Source of the DNA: Ipomoea triloba
Taxonomy: Eukaryota; Streptophyta; Magnoliopsida; Solanales; Convolvulaceae
Direction of reading: 5' to 3'
Assembly: GCF_003576645.1 (NCBI RefSeq)
Contig: NC_044923.1
Location: forward strand, 6,469,264 to 6,533,263
Length of the DNA: 64,000 nucleotides
Part shown: positions 11,001-22,969 of the stretch, piece after piece
Position numbering within the stretch: position 1 is the stretch's first letter
Layout of the letters: every line of letters begins with the position of its first letter
The notes under the pieces: generated by a model
The model's database searches: none
What the model saw: only the letters and a program-made list of their open reading frames with translations
Told to the model about the DNA's origin: nothing
Made by a program: the position numbers and the translations under genes

Positions 11001-14000
11001 GGTCTTTTGTTCCTCGTTTTCTGAAGTTAATGGTTCAGATATCTTCTCAGGTGAGTAATTTTTGTACTTATACCCTACCATTGTTATGATTTCTCTATAC
11101 AAGTTTAATATTGCTATGCAAACTCTATTTCCTAAGCAGCATGTTAGGGTTGTCCCTGGACCTCTATGAATCTACAAAGCCAGCTGAATTATTGATGCTT
11201 TACTAAAGGACTGTAAATCCTAGGTTCAACAGGAATTGTGGCATATGTTCATGCAGTCATGCTTATTCTTTTATGTTATTTTCTTATGGTTAATTTGATT
11301 GTGGAAAATCTTTCTATATTATTGTTGAGGATAATAAAATACTATAAACTTCTCCCCCTCCAACAACTTATGCTTTTAGTTGATGTGAAGTACATAACTA
11401 AATTATCATCCAAGGAAGTATTTGATGCTGAAGATGAGTAAGTAGATGAGCTAGTGCTGCATGCATTACAATTTTATGGAGCTTCTACATCATGTTTTTT
11501 TATTTGCAGACCAATGAATTATATCAACTAGCTGCAGTGGCGTTCTGCTTATTATCTGCTTGGGTTAGTGTGACTTGGTCTCTATTCTTCACTAAGATGG
11601 GATCATTGGGGTTGATCTCAATCTGCAGGCTACATGAATATCAGTGGTTTCTTCTTATTGTGTCATGATAATCGTATACCATCTTCGTATATTGAGCATG
11701 CCATTCTTTGATTTTTCAGTGCAGTGACAAGTTGGGGCTCAGTCTTGAGTTGGGTTCGTTTGTGGCTGGAGTCATGATATCTACCACTGACTTTGCACAA
11801 CATACATTAGAGCAGGTTCATTTTTCCTAACATTTTTTTTTTTTTTGAGTTATGTTCTCATAAAGAGGAAATTTCCAAAATATTGTTATTCTAAGACTGT
11901 ACTCAGAATTTTAATTTATAAAAAAATTGGCACTTAAAGTGTGACAAGTAGACCCTCAAAATGCATTATTGGTGTCACATTTTGGGATTCTGACATAAAT
12001 ACTTTATCAACACATGACATTAATTTCTCATTTTGGTAGATGATTGAGAGAATACACAATTTGCACTGATTAAATTAGGTTTGGCTCCAGAGCGATGAAT
12101 TGAGAAATGCTTAAAAATTTTTGGTATGATGGTTTTTGAAGCTTTGGTCCAAAAAAAAAAAGGGGACAAGAAAACTTTTAAAAATAGTGATTTTCCTTTT
12201 TGGTGTGTGCCTTGAATTTCAAGTGTTTATCCTGCAATTCAAATGAAAAATTAAGATTTTAGGAATGTGAAATTAAGTCACATTATGAGAATATGAAGGT
12301 GGCTTTTATGTGCTGATTTTTCGAAACCACCATTTAATAAACAATTTCCAAAATATTATATTTTGGAAATTTCTCTATTTGCAAACATTTAACTAATATG
12401 CTTTTTGCTAAGTTTGAAAAGTATAGATCTGGTGGTGGATACACCCCCCTCCCCCCTCCCTTTCCTCCTTCATATGTACCTAAAACCGTTAGAAAAGATT
12501 TTATTAGAAAAAAGGGACTCCATATTATATTTGAGGATACACTTAGTATTAAATTTACAATTTAAAATTAAAATATTTTATTAACAATAAGCAACTTACA
12601 ATAACATATACGCTGTTGTATGATCAAAATTGTATATGTACATGGTATTTTTTACAATTGTCTCAATCATTGTTAGGACTTTGAATTTCATATGGATCTG
12701 CCAGTGCATAGATACTTACAAATATAATGCAGGAAACACATTTTTGCTATCCAAATATGCATTGGAAGCACATCAGCTGATTGTCCTGGAGTCTTTACAA
12801 CCTGATAGATGTCTTTACATACACAATTTTGCATATTGCAGGTGGAACCAATCCGTAACCTCTTTGCTGCTCTGTTCCTTTCTAGTATTGGAATGCTCAT
12901 ACATGTACACTTCCTATGGACGCATGTGGATATATTGCTTGCATCTGTTATTCTGGTTATTGTTGTTAAGACTACTGTTACTGCTACAATTACAAAGGCA
13001 TTTGGATATAACATTCGAACATCATTTATTGTAAGTTGGCCATTTCAATTTTCTTATCAGGTAAAAAATTGAACACCTGATCTATTATTTGAGTTGTGAT
13101 AACCTGTGCAGGTTGGACTTTTGCTGGCACAAATTGGAGAATTTGCATTTGTATTGTTAAGTCGTGCATCAAACTTGAACATTGTTGGGGTAATTTCTTT
13201 TCTACCAGCACTCCTCACTTATCCAATAATTTACCTACCATCCCATTCGACATAATTTACTTCGTTGAAATGATGGTGTAAACTTGTAGAACTGAGTTCA
13301 TTGTCTGCACATATAGGTATCACAAAAATACAAAATCTGGTAGAGTTCAATCTTGATAGTTTTTAACTTTTTATTCTTTCATGATTACTTTTGTAGATAT
13401 TGAATCAATGCCCAAATGGAACCTGTGCTTGTTTTTCATCAATAAATTTGTTTTTACTTTTAAAGCATTTATATGGTGATTCAACAAGGGGTTTCTTTGA
13501 TAAATTGACTAATTCCTCCTCAGCTAATCATCAGTATTGCTATACGTGTTCTACTAAATGAGGTTGTATTAATTGTGTAGGGCAAGATATACCTCCTTCT
13601 TCTTGGAACAACTGCTCTTAGTCTCGTAAGAGCCTCAAGTCTCTATTCACTGAATGGTCCCAACTCTCTCTCATTTTCTAGTCTGACTTTTGCAATGTCA
13701 AATATTACACAGGTTACAACTCCTATCTTGTTCAAACTTATACCTGCTGTGATACACCTAGGAGTTCTTATGCATTGGTTTCCACCTGAGCCTACTGCAT
13801 CAACTGAGGTATGTGTACTCTTTCTCTTTGTCTTGTAAACTTGAGTTGCAAAAAATGGCATCAAGATACCCCAAGACTTTAATACACATATCTCTAGTGA
13901 CTATTGGGGGCGTTTGGTTCAAAAAATGTTTTGACATTATAACGTTCCTGGGAATCTTTCATAACCTAAGAATGTGAGGGGATGTAATTTTTGTAGATGT

Positions 14001-14267
14001 TACCTAAATGAACTAAAAACAAGTTCGAGAATATCATATTCTATACAGTGACCTTTCACATCCGTTTCAACCAAAGAAGAGAAATATAATATTACAATAT
14101 TCACATTACTGGGTTTATGTGAGATGAGGTGAACCAAATGCCCCCTCAGGTACATCCTACAACGCACTCAATAACAACTCGGCTTCCTTGATCTTCTTAC
14201 AATAATAGAATTCTGAATTTTGCAGGAGAAAGTTGCCTTGATTGAGGCACATAACAGGCTACTATAA
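8030..14267 (+). CDS. KEA: K+ efflux antiporter, KEA4/5/6 clade (20 exons, 578 aa)
   Basis: Exons: 8030-8267, 8745-8788, 8918-8985, 9095-9179, 9263-9324, 9441-9516, 9604-9678, 10016-10087, 10201-10284, 10360-10428, 10527-10604, 10768-10856, 10954-11050, 11510-11563, 11720-11815, 12842-13030, 13112-13189, 13581-13625, 13713-13808, 14226-14267. All introns are GT-AG and the joined 1,737-nt frame is open. A hydrophobic signal (residues about 15-33) precedes an acidic luminal segment and the CPA2 Na+/H+ exchanger domain from about residue 166. Landmarks are GLEFSL (233-238), FQD (316-318, then AVGLLFALLP) and GEFAFVL (501-507). The protein ends without a KTN/RCK domain, which separates KEA4-6 from the longer plastid KEA1-3. 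Arabidopsis KEA4-6 act in Golgi, TGN and prevacuolar membranes in pH and K+ homeostasis; the same role is inferred here. Start is the first ATG in frame. I cannot assign KEA4, 5 or 6 individually. Confidence 0.95.
13906..14145. mobile_element. MITE in the last intron of the KEA gene
   Basis: About 240 bp bounded by inverted termini: GGGGGCGTTTGGTTCA at the left and, read on the other strand, GGGGGCATTTGGTTCA at the right. The GGG...GTTTGG terminus is typical of Tourist-like (PIF/Harbinger) MITEs. Flanking trinucleotides do not match, so the target duplication has decayed or the ends are off by a few bases. It lies wholly inside the intron between exons 19 and 20 and leaves the splice sites intact. 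Confidence 0.65.
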
Positions 14268-15035
14268 CATTTGCTGAGATTACCAACTACCACTACCACT
14301 ACCACTGTATCAGAAGCTTGAGTTAGATAGCAGAGAATTGTACATCTCCAAGTTTTGGCAAGTGCTCATTCAGGCCGGTTGTCTTGACTATCAAACTAAG
14401 TGCTAATTGTGCGGTTGTATTTGATGATGTATATAATAGGATACCAATTTTTTGTTCACACGTTGATGTAGCCTAAAGGAACAAACAAATTAAAATTGTA
14501 GTTAATAGACAAACATTCTGAGGATGTATGAACCCTCAATACATAGATGTTCGTTTTTCTGGTTGCTGGAACAATTTCATTTTGTGTTTGCCTATATTGT
14601 CTGACCCTTTGGCAATCTCAGATGAACGTGGGCTGAATACATTTTGTTGACATGGAACCTATAATACATGATAAATCTTGTCAACAAAAGGTGATCATTA
14701 TCCTAGAAAATATTTCAGAATTCTAGCAAATGTCTGCCACTTCGAAATTCAAATCATTATATTACACTGTACAATTAAAAAATATATATATATCTATATC
14801 CGCTTACAGAAACAATTTTGATAATCACAAGTCACAAGCACTTGGAACAAATTTAGCAGTACATATCAACTCTGGCAGTCTGAGAATAAATTTTGTCTAC
14901 TCTATTCTTGTTCATTCGATTTTATATACTCCGTATTTAATATTAGATTTTTATTACACCGTAATTTTTAGTCACTTTTTTAAACATATGGATTATTTTT
15001 ATTTGTAAAGTAATTATAATTATAATATCATTGTG
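14268..15035. other. 3' flank of KEA, no further gene
   Basis: Contains the presumed 3' UTR, which I cannot delimit, followed by AT-rich sequence with no recognisable features. Confidence 0.5.
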
Positions 15036-15125
15036 GGAAAAGGTACAAATAGGCCCCTAAATATTTCGAGAAAAGTCAATTAGGCCCACGAACTTTTTAA
15101 AAGTGTAATTGAACACATGAACCCA
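15036..15125 (+). repeat. Dispersed single-copy relative of the right-hand satellite monomer
   Basis: The order of motifs ACAAATAGGCCCCTAAA, AAAAGTCAATTAGGCCC, ACTTTTTAAAAGTGTAATTG matches, in the same order and spacing, the core of the 160-bp monomer at 56.5-64 kb (TCAAATAGGCCATCGAAC, AAAAATCAATTAGGCCC, ACTTTTTAAAGTTGCAATTA). It is a single diverged unit, not an array. Confidence 0.65.
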
Positions 15126-16204
15126 CAATTTTGAGTCGTCCGACCCCATTATCCGATTACCTTTCCGGTAAGAGCCGGTAAATGCCTACATGGCTCGCCA
15201 CATAAGCTTTGGAGTGGGTACTTGGCCGCCACATTAGCATAAAAAAAATAAATTAAAGAAATAAAAAAGGATACAAAACCACGTTCTTCATATGCCTTCT
15301 TCTTCCACCCTGTACATTGCTTCTCTATGTCGAAACTGCTGTTGTTCGCCATCACCGTTAGCCAAAAGGAGAAGCTGAGGTTGCTTCCTTGCCGGAAATT
15401 CCACTCATGCCTCAACTAGCTGGAAGGAACGCCGGAGAAGAAACTGCTACACCGGGGGGTTTGTTTGTCGCCGGTCGTCTTCATCGAGAAGCGGAGGTCG
15501 TCGCCGGCGTTATCCATGTCTTGTTATCACACCACCATTACCGAAACTACAATTCGCCGGAAAAGAAGCTCTAGTTACCGTCTGAGCTATCACCGTTTGG
15601 GAGGGGGAAGTTGATGGTTGCCTGTCGCTATTTGAGCTCACTAGGGAACGAAGTCGCCGAAATTTGCCAAAGCTTATGGGGTCCACAAATGAGGAAGAGA
15701 GTTGCGCCTCACCTTGCGTGAGGCGCAAGTCTCGCGCACAGGGTGGGCGCGTAAATTTATTTATTTATAAAAAAAATCAATTGATTTTGATTTTTTTTTC
15801 TCCTATTTTCTATTTTCTAAATCACACTGCAAAATCTCTTAAAAACCTCACATTATTGAAAATGCCTTATGGGTGGTGGCCCAATATGATCATTACATTG
15901 GTTGTGTTTGGAACGGCCTATCAATTTAACGTAACATGACAACATGCCCTATTTTCCACATACCTATAATCAGAAGTAATCATTAAATTTTAAAACTTAA
16001 TTGGTCCATTTAATTTTGATAATTAAATTCAAAAAATTTCTGGTTAGGAGAAGTTGTGTTTAATATCATGGAAAAATCGTAACGAATTTATGTGTGCATG
16101 GAATATGAGGCATAAAGATATGGTAGTGAATAGCAATTCGTAAATGGTTGTTGAAAAATTAAATCACGCATAAACAAAAATGATCATTTCTTCCACATTC
16201 GACA
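15126..16204. other. Gene-free segment with a GC-richer patch
   Basis: About 15380-15760 is richer in GC than its surroundings and contains CGCCGG-rich stretches, but the short frames there have no homology I recognise and no splice logic. It may be an internal piece of a transposon. The rest is AT-rich. Confidence 0.4.
15702..15728. repeat. Perfect 11-bp inverted repeat (hairpin)
   Basis: TTGCGCCTCAC and GTGAGGCGCAA are perfect reverse complements separated by five bases. There is no T-run or gene end beside it. It is most likely a piece of an inverted-repeat transposon terminus. Confidence 0.7.
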
Positions 16205-16391
16205 TTTATTTGGAAATGTTAACCCAGTGGGGTAGCTCAAGTGGCAAGTGAGCTCTCTTCGTGGGGAGGAATTTCGGGAGAACCCAGGTTCAATTTTCAC
16301 AAGTGACGATTCTCCTAGACCCCGGACCGTTAAACGGACGGAGAGAAAGACCCTGTGAATTTATCAAAAAAAAAAAATTTATTTGGAAATG
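16205..16391 (+). mobile_element. tRNA-derived SINE with 14-bp target site duplication
   Basis: The body has a pol III A-box-like motif (TAGCTCAAGTGG) and about 60 bases later a B-box-like motif (GGTTCAATTTT), and it ends in an A-rich tail. The flanks carry a perfect 14-bp direct repeat, TTTATTTGGAAATG, at 16205-16218 and 16378-16391, which proves target-primed insertion. The intact duplication suggests a fairly young insertion. Confidence 0.9.
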
Positions 16392-17159
16392 CCATATTAT
16401 ATTGCTCATATCCATAGGGAAGCAAACTATTACGCTAATTGACTTGTAACAAATGTCCACTTTAATTTGGTCAACCTACACTTTCTACATACCTCCTTTG
16501 AGAAATTTTGTAAGTGTGATTAGGAAAAAGAAAATGAGATGAGAGGAAAAAAATAAATTTAATAAATTAAAAAGTCATCTGTCAGGCGCGCCCGCTAGGC
16601 GCGTTTGGTGGCTGCCACACGGGAGAGTTGCACTTGGCTTTGGTATTTCATATTTGTGCTGCTCCATTAGTGTTCCAATATCCTTCCTTTGCGGAGGAAC
16701 CAATTTCTTCTCTCTCTTCTCTTCTTTCTCATCCACATGTATAAGCATTGTTCCAATAACTGAGAAAAAACACTGGTATGGATGCTCTTATATGCAAAAA
16801 AAAAGATATTTTTTTTCTAAAAAGAATGCTATTTTCATATTCTAAAATTACAGTTTATATTCACCACTGAACATAATATATCTATAAACTTTTTTAAAAA
16901 ATTATTCATTAACGGTGATCGAGTTATAATACTTCACCTCATTATGACTTAAATAAAAAGATATCACCCAAAAGAAAAAGTTTAACATAATAATCAAATA
17001 TTAAAAAAAAAAAGAAAGAAGAATTCAATATAACGACGACATATAAGAAGTAAAAATTAAGAGATAATTTTGAGAGGAAAATATAATATAAATCAACGAT
17101 TCATCAACAAAAAGGTTCAATAAATAATCATAATAATACAATAAATTAAATATTATATC

Positions 17160-17560
17160 TCAATACAGAGTAATAAAAGTGCAAAGAAATAATTAGGCTT
17201 TTGAAATGACCTTTTATTTTCATTTTGCGCATTATTAAAATAGAAAAAATAAATAAATTATAATGATATGCATGAGCCACTTTTTAATTTGTCTTCTTCA
17301 TAGAACACCACGTGGTCTGTGTTTTTTGTTTCTTTTTCTTTTTAATGAAATCCTTTTATTTGTTAGTTTCTGGCTATTAATTGTTTTTTAAATTAAATAT
17401 TATTATTTCATGTATAAAATAATTAGGCTGTCTTTTTCCGATGAATAATATTTAAGTTAATCAAATCAAAGTGGGGGGGTTGTATGATAACAATTATTTG
17501 CACTTACATGCCGGCTGTGTTGTTGGTCGTCTCTTCGTCTGGTCAGCAGTCACATGTGTG
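17160..17560 (+). repeat. Diverged local repeat, copy 1
   Basis: Shares an ordered string of motifs with 18960-19240 and 21640-22400: GATATGCAT, a CTGGCTAT/CCGGCTAT block, TTAAATTAAATATT, TATAAAATAAT, GGCTGTC, an AAGTTAA block and a TGCCGGCTG/TGTCGGCTG block. Divergence is substantial, so this is an old duplication or transposon family. Confidence 0.6.
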
Positions 17561-17764
17561 TTTCAGTCTCCTGTGCATAAATATATAAAATAATAAGTGT
17601 AATTTTATTATTAATTTAAAATATTAATTCAAACGTAACACATCATTTGATTAAGTTATGTAAAAATTGTTTCAAAAAAAAGTTATGTAAAATTAAGCTG
17701 AGAATAATAAGCAGCATCACGAAAGTTAAGTCTTAATCACCTTTTAAAAAAAATTGTTTTATAT

Positions 17765-18000
17765 ATATATATATATATATGAGTCATCCGTCTAAGAAGG
17801 TTAACGGAATCAGACGTAATTTTAAAAAAAATATGGTAGCATTTTTGGAAATAAATGGAACTGTGTGTGCAAGTAACATGTGTTAAAGGTGCAAGTAACA
17901 TATGCAAGTGTACAAGTAAAATCACTTAAAATGCAATCATTTGCACTTAATAGTGTAAGTAATTAATTTACCTTTTCACATTGGCGTACTTAATGATAAT
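17765..18000 (-). repeat. TACTTGCACTT-type dispersed repeat, copy 1 (reverse)
   Basis: Read on the minus strand this carries repeated TTACTTGCA motifs, then AAAATGCTACCATATTTTT, then a CCGTTA...CTTAGACGGATGA block, ending in (TA)n. The same order appears at 23180-23480 and at 47730-47990 on the plus strand. Confidence 0.55.
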
Positions 18001-18539
18001 GGTTTTCACATCGGTGCATTTAGTGATAACGATTGGGTTGTGCATTGGTTGGAGGGCGACTAGCTCGTATGCGTTTAGGGATTTCTCTTTTTATTATTAT
18101 TATTATTATTTTTTTGTCGCTAGGGATATTTGTCGGGAGGGGGTGATGAATCGTAGGTTGTGAGGATGTGCATTGGTGCGCTTAGTGCAGTCCCCTCTCC
18201 TTTGATGTTAAAAAAAAAAAAACTGGCGGGGTAGGGGTCTAGGGGAGTCATGCAAAAATAAATAAATAAATAAATAAATATTAAAAATGACAAGGAAAAA
18301 TTACAATGAAATTTTCGTATTTATAACAGTATGTTTGTCAATGCTGGATAGTAAATTCATGAACAATTTGGCAATGCACTTAAAATGTACTTTTATAATA
18401 ATACAGTCATGTGTGTGCACTGTTAGTTATCCGCGAATGCATTATTGAAAAAACGGCTCAAATGGTATGATCCATCCATCACCCCAGAATGAAATAGTTG
18501 ATCTCGTAGTTCTTGGTCTATGAAGATGCATTGTTAGGT

Positions 18540-18800
18540 GTTCCATTTTCTTTTCCCATTGAGGTCGAACCTCAACATGTGCTCGAGAGATAGCTGTCCA
18601 TACACTGATAAGGGATGTATGGATTCTCGAGAAGAGATGAGCCGTGGTGGTCCCTCCCGGACCGCTCGGATCCCACGAGTGATCGAAAGTTGGATCTCAC
18701 CCGAATCTCCCTATCTATCCTCCTTAGGAGGAGTTTGGTTACAAACCCCGATTCGAACAGGAGGAGTATGTCATGCTAATGTGCCTTGGAGAAGTATTTC
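18540..18800. other. Unclassified GC-richer patch
   Basis: This patch contains a 95-codon frame and restriction-palindrome-rich sequence (CTCGAGAGA, GGATCCCACG) unlike the flanks. It looks like a piece of a dispersed repeat. A GTTCGAATC-type motif on the minus strand resembles a B box, but no partner A box is visible, so I do not call it a SINE. Confidence 0.3.
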
Positions 18801-18959
18801 CAAATGCATTACCATAATTACATAAATACAACTATATATTTATTTCATTAATTTCTAGCCCTTAATCATCTTATATGGATGGATGATATTAGTTCACACG
18901 TTGTTACAATACTATTAGTTCTCAATTGAATATATATACACACTTTATCAACAAAGAAT

Positions 18960-19240
18960 GTTTGAAAAGATAATCATCATAATAGAATCTTAAAAGAAAA
19001 ATTGATACGAGGAAATAAAAGAGCAAAGAAACAATAATGATATGCATAACCCTCCTTTGAACACACCTGACCGTGTTTATTTGACCACATCTTCTTATTT
19101 TTTAGATTCCGGCTATGAATTTTTGTTAAATTAAATATTCTTATTTCACGTATAAAATAATAAGCTGTCATTATTTTTAAGTTAAAGGAATCGAAGTTGG
19201 ATTTTATGACTGTGATGGCACATGCATGTCGGCTGTCTTA
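18960..19240 (+). repeat. Diverged local repeat, copy 2
   Basis: Second copy of the family seen at 17160-17560. The stretch ATTCCGGCTATGAATTTTTG through CACGTATAAAATAATAAGC is the best-conserved part and continues into a TGTCGGCTGTC block. Confidence 0.6.
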
Positions 19241-20769
19241 TAATGATGCCTTTTGGTTGTAATCATGGAATTAAAGAGTAAAAGAATTATAATTTCGTGA
19301 AAAAAAAATGAAAAAAAAAATAAGAATTCAAATTTTGTATTATTTGATAGACAGAAATAAAATTATTAGAAATTTTTTAAGTACTATTGACTCTGTTAAA
19401 AATATTTGTTTAAACAATCAATATGAGTGTTTGGTTAATCAATTTTTTATAACAGTTTATTGCTTCAAAACGCTAAAATTCAAAAAGTTATTTAAAACAG
19501 CTTTTTTGATCAATTTTTTGAAACAATAAGTTATTTTCTCCAAATCACCCAATAACATTTCTGTTTTTTCCTCAATATTAATTAGTTTTACTTTTTGTGA
19601 TTGATTCAGGTATGGTCATTGTGTAGCAGTGTAGGTTTAATCTCCTAATTAATTATTAATGAAATCATAAAAGTAATATTTCAAGAAATAGCTATGATCG
19701 ATCCGTGACATAATTTTACATAAAATTAGCTAGTGTAATAACAATTTTAGAGGGAAACATCATCGCTGGATAGTACCCAAGCATAATTTTTGCAACACAA
19801 AACCCTATTAATTAATTGACATGATCCACGTTTCCTCTTGTTTGCCACTTCTGCCAGAAATGAATTTTTTATTTAATCTAGTCCCCTAGTGTGTTTCACT
19901 GCAATTTTAGCGTCTTGGCGGAGTGCACCTTCAAAAACAGAACCAAATACTCCTTCCTAAAAAGACAATTAATGATAATAGGCATAGTTTCTCATTTGTG
20001 TTAGTTGAATATATATTGTAAATTAGGTGTACCGTTTCATCAATGTCAATGCGTAATTCTAATTAATTGATCAAATTAAAGTTCATGCTAAATTTTTTAT
20101 ATTGTATTTTTAATACACACTAATATATTCATAGTATATGTTTAAAAATTATGTCAATTTTGATTGGGATGTGGTCCAAACCTAAGACCTTCCTTATGAA
20201 AATCAATGAGTAAGTCAAGAATAATAAATAATTAATGAAATATTTCAATACTAAAGTTTACACTGACGGAATGTATGAGTATTTAAGATACGTAAATGAT
20301 ATAATAGATGGTAAAGTACAAAAAATATAATAAAATATACTAAAATCGAAATAATATAGACCATTCATTTTAACAAATAATTACACGAACATTTTTTAGT
20401 TCTCGTTATGGGCTTAATTTTGTTGGTTCTTATTAGGTTTGTAGATGGTAGATTGTAGATTTTTAGATGATTATTATTGTTGTTGTTTTCTAATAAGATT
20501 CAATTATAGTCAAAATTGATTTTTTACTTTACTATAATGGTTGCCACGTTAATATTTCTTTTTTATTTTTTTAATATAAGCGTCCACTTCAGCAAAAAGA
20601 AGTCAAAAGGGGTAGAATAAAAATAATAATCTAAAGTAAATCTTCAAATACGGAATGATAAAAGTGCAATGAAATCATCTTTTGAACGCACTTTCTATTT
20701 TTTTTAATTAGTGCATTTTGATGGATATATTAGATTATATTCAATTCAACTTTTTTAACCTAAGAAACA

Positions 20770-21070
20770 TGGCGTAATTCAAGGTGAAGCAGGCTGCTGA
20801 TGACCGACTTAGGTATAAACTTAGAAAATGTATTAGGGAGACCCTAGTTTAATCAAACACTACCCAAAGAAGTGGAGGTCGTGTTGGCTCACGGTCGCAA
20901 GGTTGACTGGTCGTGACTTAAGCTCGGTTACGATATGGGAAGCAGAGGCCATGAAGATGCTCGGTAGATTAGGTCGGCCTCTAGAGTAGACTGACGTGTG
21001 GGATGAAGAAAGACCTAATTTTATGGAGCGTCCTATTTGTCGGACCGGGAGTTATTTAGTGCGACTAACT
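20770..21070. other. Unclassified GC-richer patch
   Basis: GC content is higher than in the flanks, with repeated GGTCGTG and CGGTCGCAAGG-like words. There is no frame with domain content. It is possibly an LTR fragment; ends are not defined. Confidence 0.25.
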
Positions 21071-21639
21071 TAATTAGTATGCTCTTTGTCTTAGTGAGGA
21101 TTTTCTTTGTTTCATTACTACATTCTTGTAATACACAAGCTATTCAAGAAGTAATTAATTACCTAACAATTCTTAGCTTGTCCCTTTTTAAATTATTTAC
21201 ATTATTTTGATTTTGTTTGTTATTAAAATTGATTGATTCAGACCCGTTTCAATTTGTTTTATCATTAAATTTAAATTAAATAAATTGTACTAGTGCATGA
21301 ACCATTGAAGTATTGAACCCTCTAATTAATTTAATAATTGTCACTTTCCTTCAAAACATGCACGTGCACGTGTTATGTGTTTATTTAATACATGCCATCT
21401 TCCTATTTATTAGGTAATCGCTGTGGACTACTATATTGTTAATTAAATATTCTTTTTTTTTTAATTTAAAAAAATATTTTCTTAGTACTATATATTGACT
21501 CTTTTAGAGCGTAGTATTTATTCAATTATTCAGGACTGTTTTTTAATCTATTGAAGTATAAAAAGTCAATACCACTTTCATTGAGGTTCACATCTATGAT
21601 CTCTATATAAGAGAGTAACTTTGTGCCACTAGACTACAA

Positions 21640-22400
21640 ATTTATTGGTGTTAATTAAATATTCTTATTAAGTGTATAAAATAATAAGTTGTCTTTATCT
21701 GAACAATAATATACGTAGTAATACTTTTAAGGGTGTGTTTGGAAAGCAGGAAAATGACTTCTGGAAAATGTTTTCTGGAAAATGAGTCATTTTCCGGAAA
21801 ATGGTTTAATTTTCAGTGTTTGGATGCATTCTGGAAAAATGTATTTGTGTGTTTGGTTCATTTTCCGGAAAATGGATAGAAATATATAATTATATATTTT
21901 TAATACTTTATTTAAAATATTAAAATATTTATAATAATATTTAAAATAATATTTATAATTTATAATAATAATTAAAATTAAACCCCCCGTTTCCGGCGGA
22001 AACCAAATCTGGTTTCCGCCGAAAACCACTATGGTTCCCGCAGCGAGGAACCAGAGCTCTGGTTCCTCGCCGGGAACTAGAGCTTTGGTTCCTCGCCGGG
22101 AACCAGAGCACTTGGTTTCCGCCGGAAACGGTGATGTGTGTGTGTGTTGTTGTGGGCGGAAAATGTGAAGCTTATTTTCCCCAGTCAACGGAAAACATTT
22201 TCCGTTGACTGGGTTTTCCAATGCTTGCCAAACACCCAAAGCCCGGAAAATTATTTTCGGAAGTCATTTTCCGGACTTCCAAACACACCCTAAGTTAAAT
22301 AAATCAAAGTAGGGTTGCATGACTATGATGTACATTGCACTTGCATTTTGGTGGTGTTTTCTTTTCTCTTGCGCAAAAGCCAAGATGTGGGCCCGGGCAC
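21640..22400 (+). repeat. Diverged local repeat, copy 3, split by a MITE
   Basis: The left part (AATTAAATATTCTTATTAAG through TATAAAATAATAAGTTGTC) and the right part (TAAGTTAAATAAATCAAAG onward) correspond to contiguous sequence in copies 1 and 2, interrupted here by the Tourist-like MITE at 21731-22290. Confidence 0.65.
21731..22290. mobile_element. Tourist-like (PIF/Harbinger) MITE, 560 bp, TAA target duplication
   Basis: The terminal inverted repeat is GGGTGTGTTTGGAA at the left and TTCCAAACACACCC at the right, flanked on both sides by TAA, the classic Tourist/PIF target duplication. Inner sequence has many TTTTCCGGAAAATG-type palindromic words and a GC-rich centre with repeated GGAACCAGAGC-like units. 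A 150-codon minus frame inside it is a by-product of these repeats. The uninterrupted homologues at 17160 and 18960 confirm the boundaries. Confidence 0.9.
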
Positions 22401-22487
22401 TCTAGAAGAGAAACCTCAATGGCAAGAGGGGGAGGAGAGAAAGAAGGGGAAAATTTTTGAATATATATATACTCTCCGTCTCATTTT

Positions 22488-22969
22488 GGATGTGTTTGGT
22501 TCGCACATAGAATTCGAAATCAAAATCGGAATGAGAATCAAATACTTGATAAACATATAATAGGTTTTTGTGAAAATATTTTCATGTATGTTTGGTAGTA
22601 GGGTAAAATTGAAATGATTACCAATATTGTTGTTTGGTTATGTATGATCTTATAATGAGAATAAAGGTTTTAAAAATACAAAAATAAAAAGTCAAGACAA
22701 TTTATTCTAATATAAAGACATCCAAAGCACTAATATGAACAAAATAAAAAATAAAAAAAATCTAAAAGCACTAATCCAAACATAAAAATCAAATTACCAA
22801 TTAGGAGGAGAATAATGGAATGAAACCCTTATTTTATTAGGGAATGTGTTTTCTAATTAAGGGGTAATCAAATCTCATAGTAGCAGTGTTCTAGAAACAT
22901 GTCTACCAAACAATAAGAATGACTTTGATTTCCATTCCTGATAGTTAAATTTATGAACCAAACACACCC
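22488..22969. mobile_element. Tourist-like MITE, about 480 bp
   Basis: GGATGTGTTTGGTTCG at the left matches the complement of the right end, where the plus strand reads GAACCAAACACACCC. Both ends touch TTT, a possible 3-bp target duplication. The interior is AT-rich and non-coding. Its termini resemble those of the element ending at 22290, about 200 bp to the left. Confidence 0.75.

Larger units (their letters stand above)
16392..21730. other. Long AT-rich, gene-free stretch built of diverged repeats
   Basis: No credible coding frame was found on either strand. The stretch contains parts of several diverged repeats listed separately, homopolymer and A/T-rich simple sequence, and two GC-richer unclassified patches (18540-18800 and 20770-21070). 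Confidence 0.6.

Noticed and set aside
10515..13281. Frames of 60-134 codons overlapping KEA exons and introns
   Set aside because: They are exon read-through into introns or opposite-strand shadows of the KEA gene.
16219..16300. tRNA-gene-like A and B box sequence
   Set aside because: There is no cloverleaf or aminoacyl stem, and the sequence continues into a tRNA-unrelated body with an A-tail and target duplication, so it is a SINE.
21787..22239. 150-codon minus-strand frame
   Set aside because: It lies entirely inside the MITE at 21731-22290 and is generated by its palindromic sub-repeats; no domain is recognisable.
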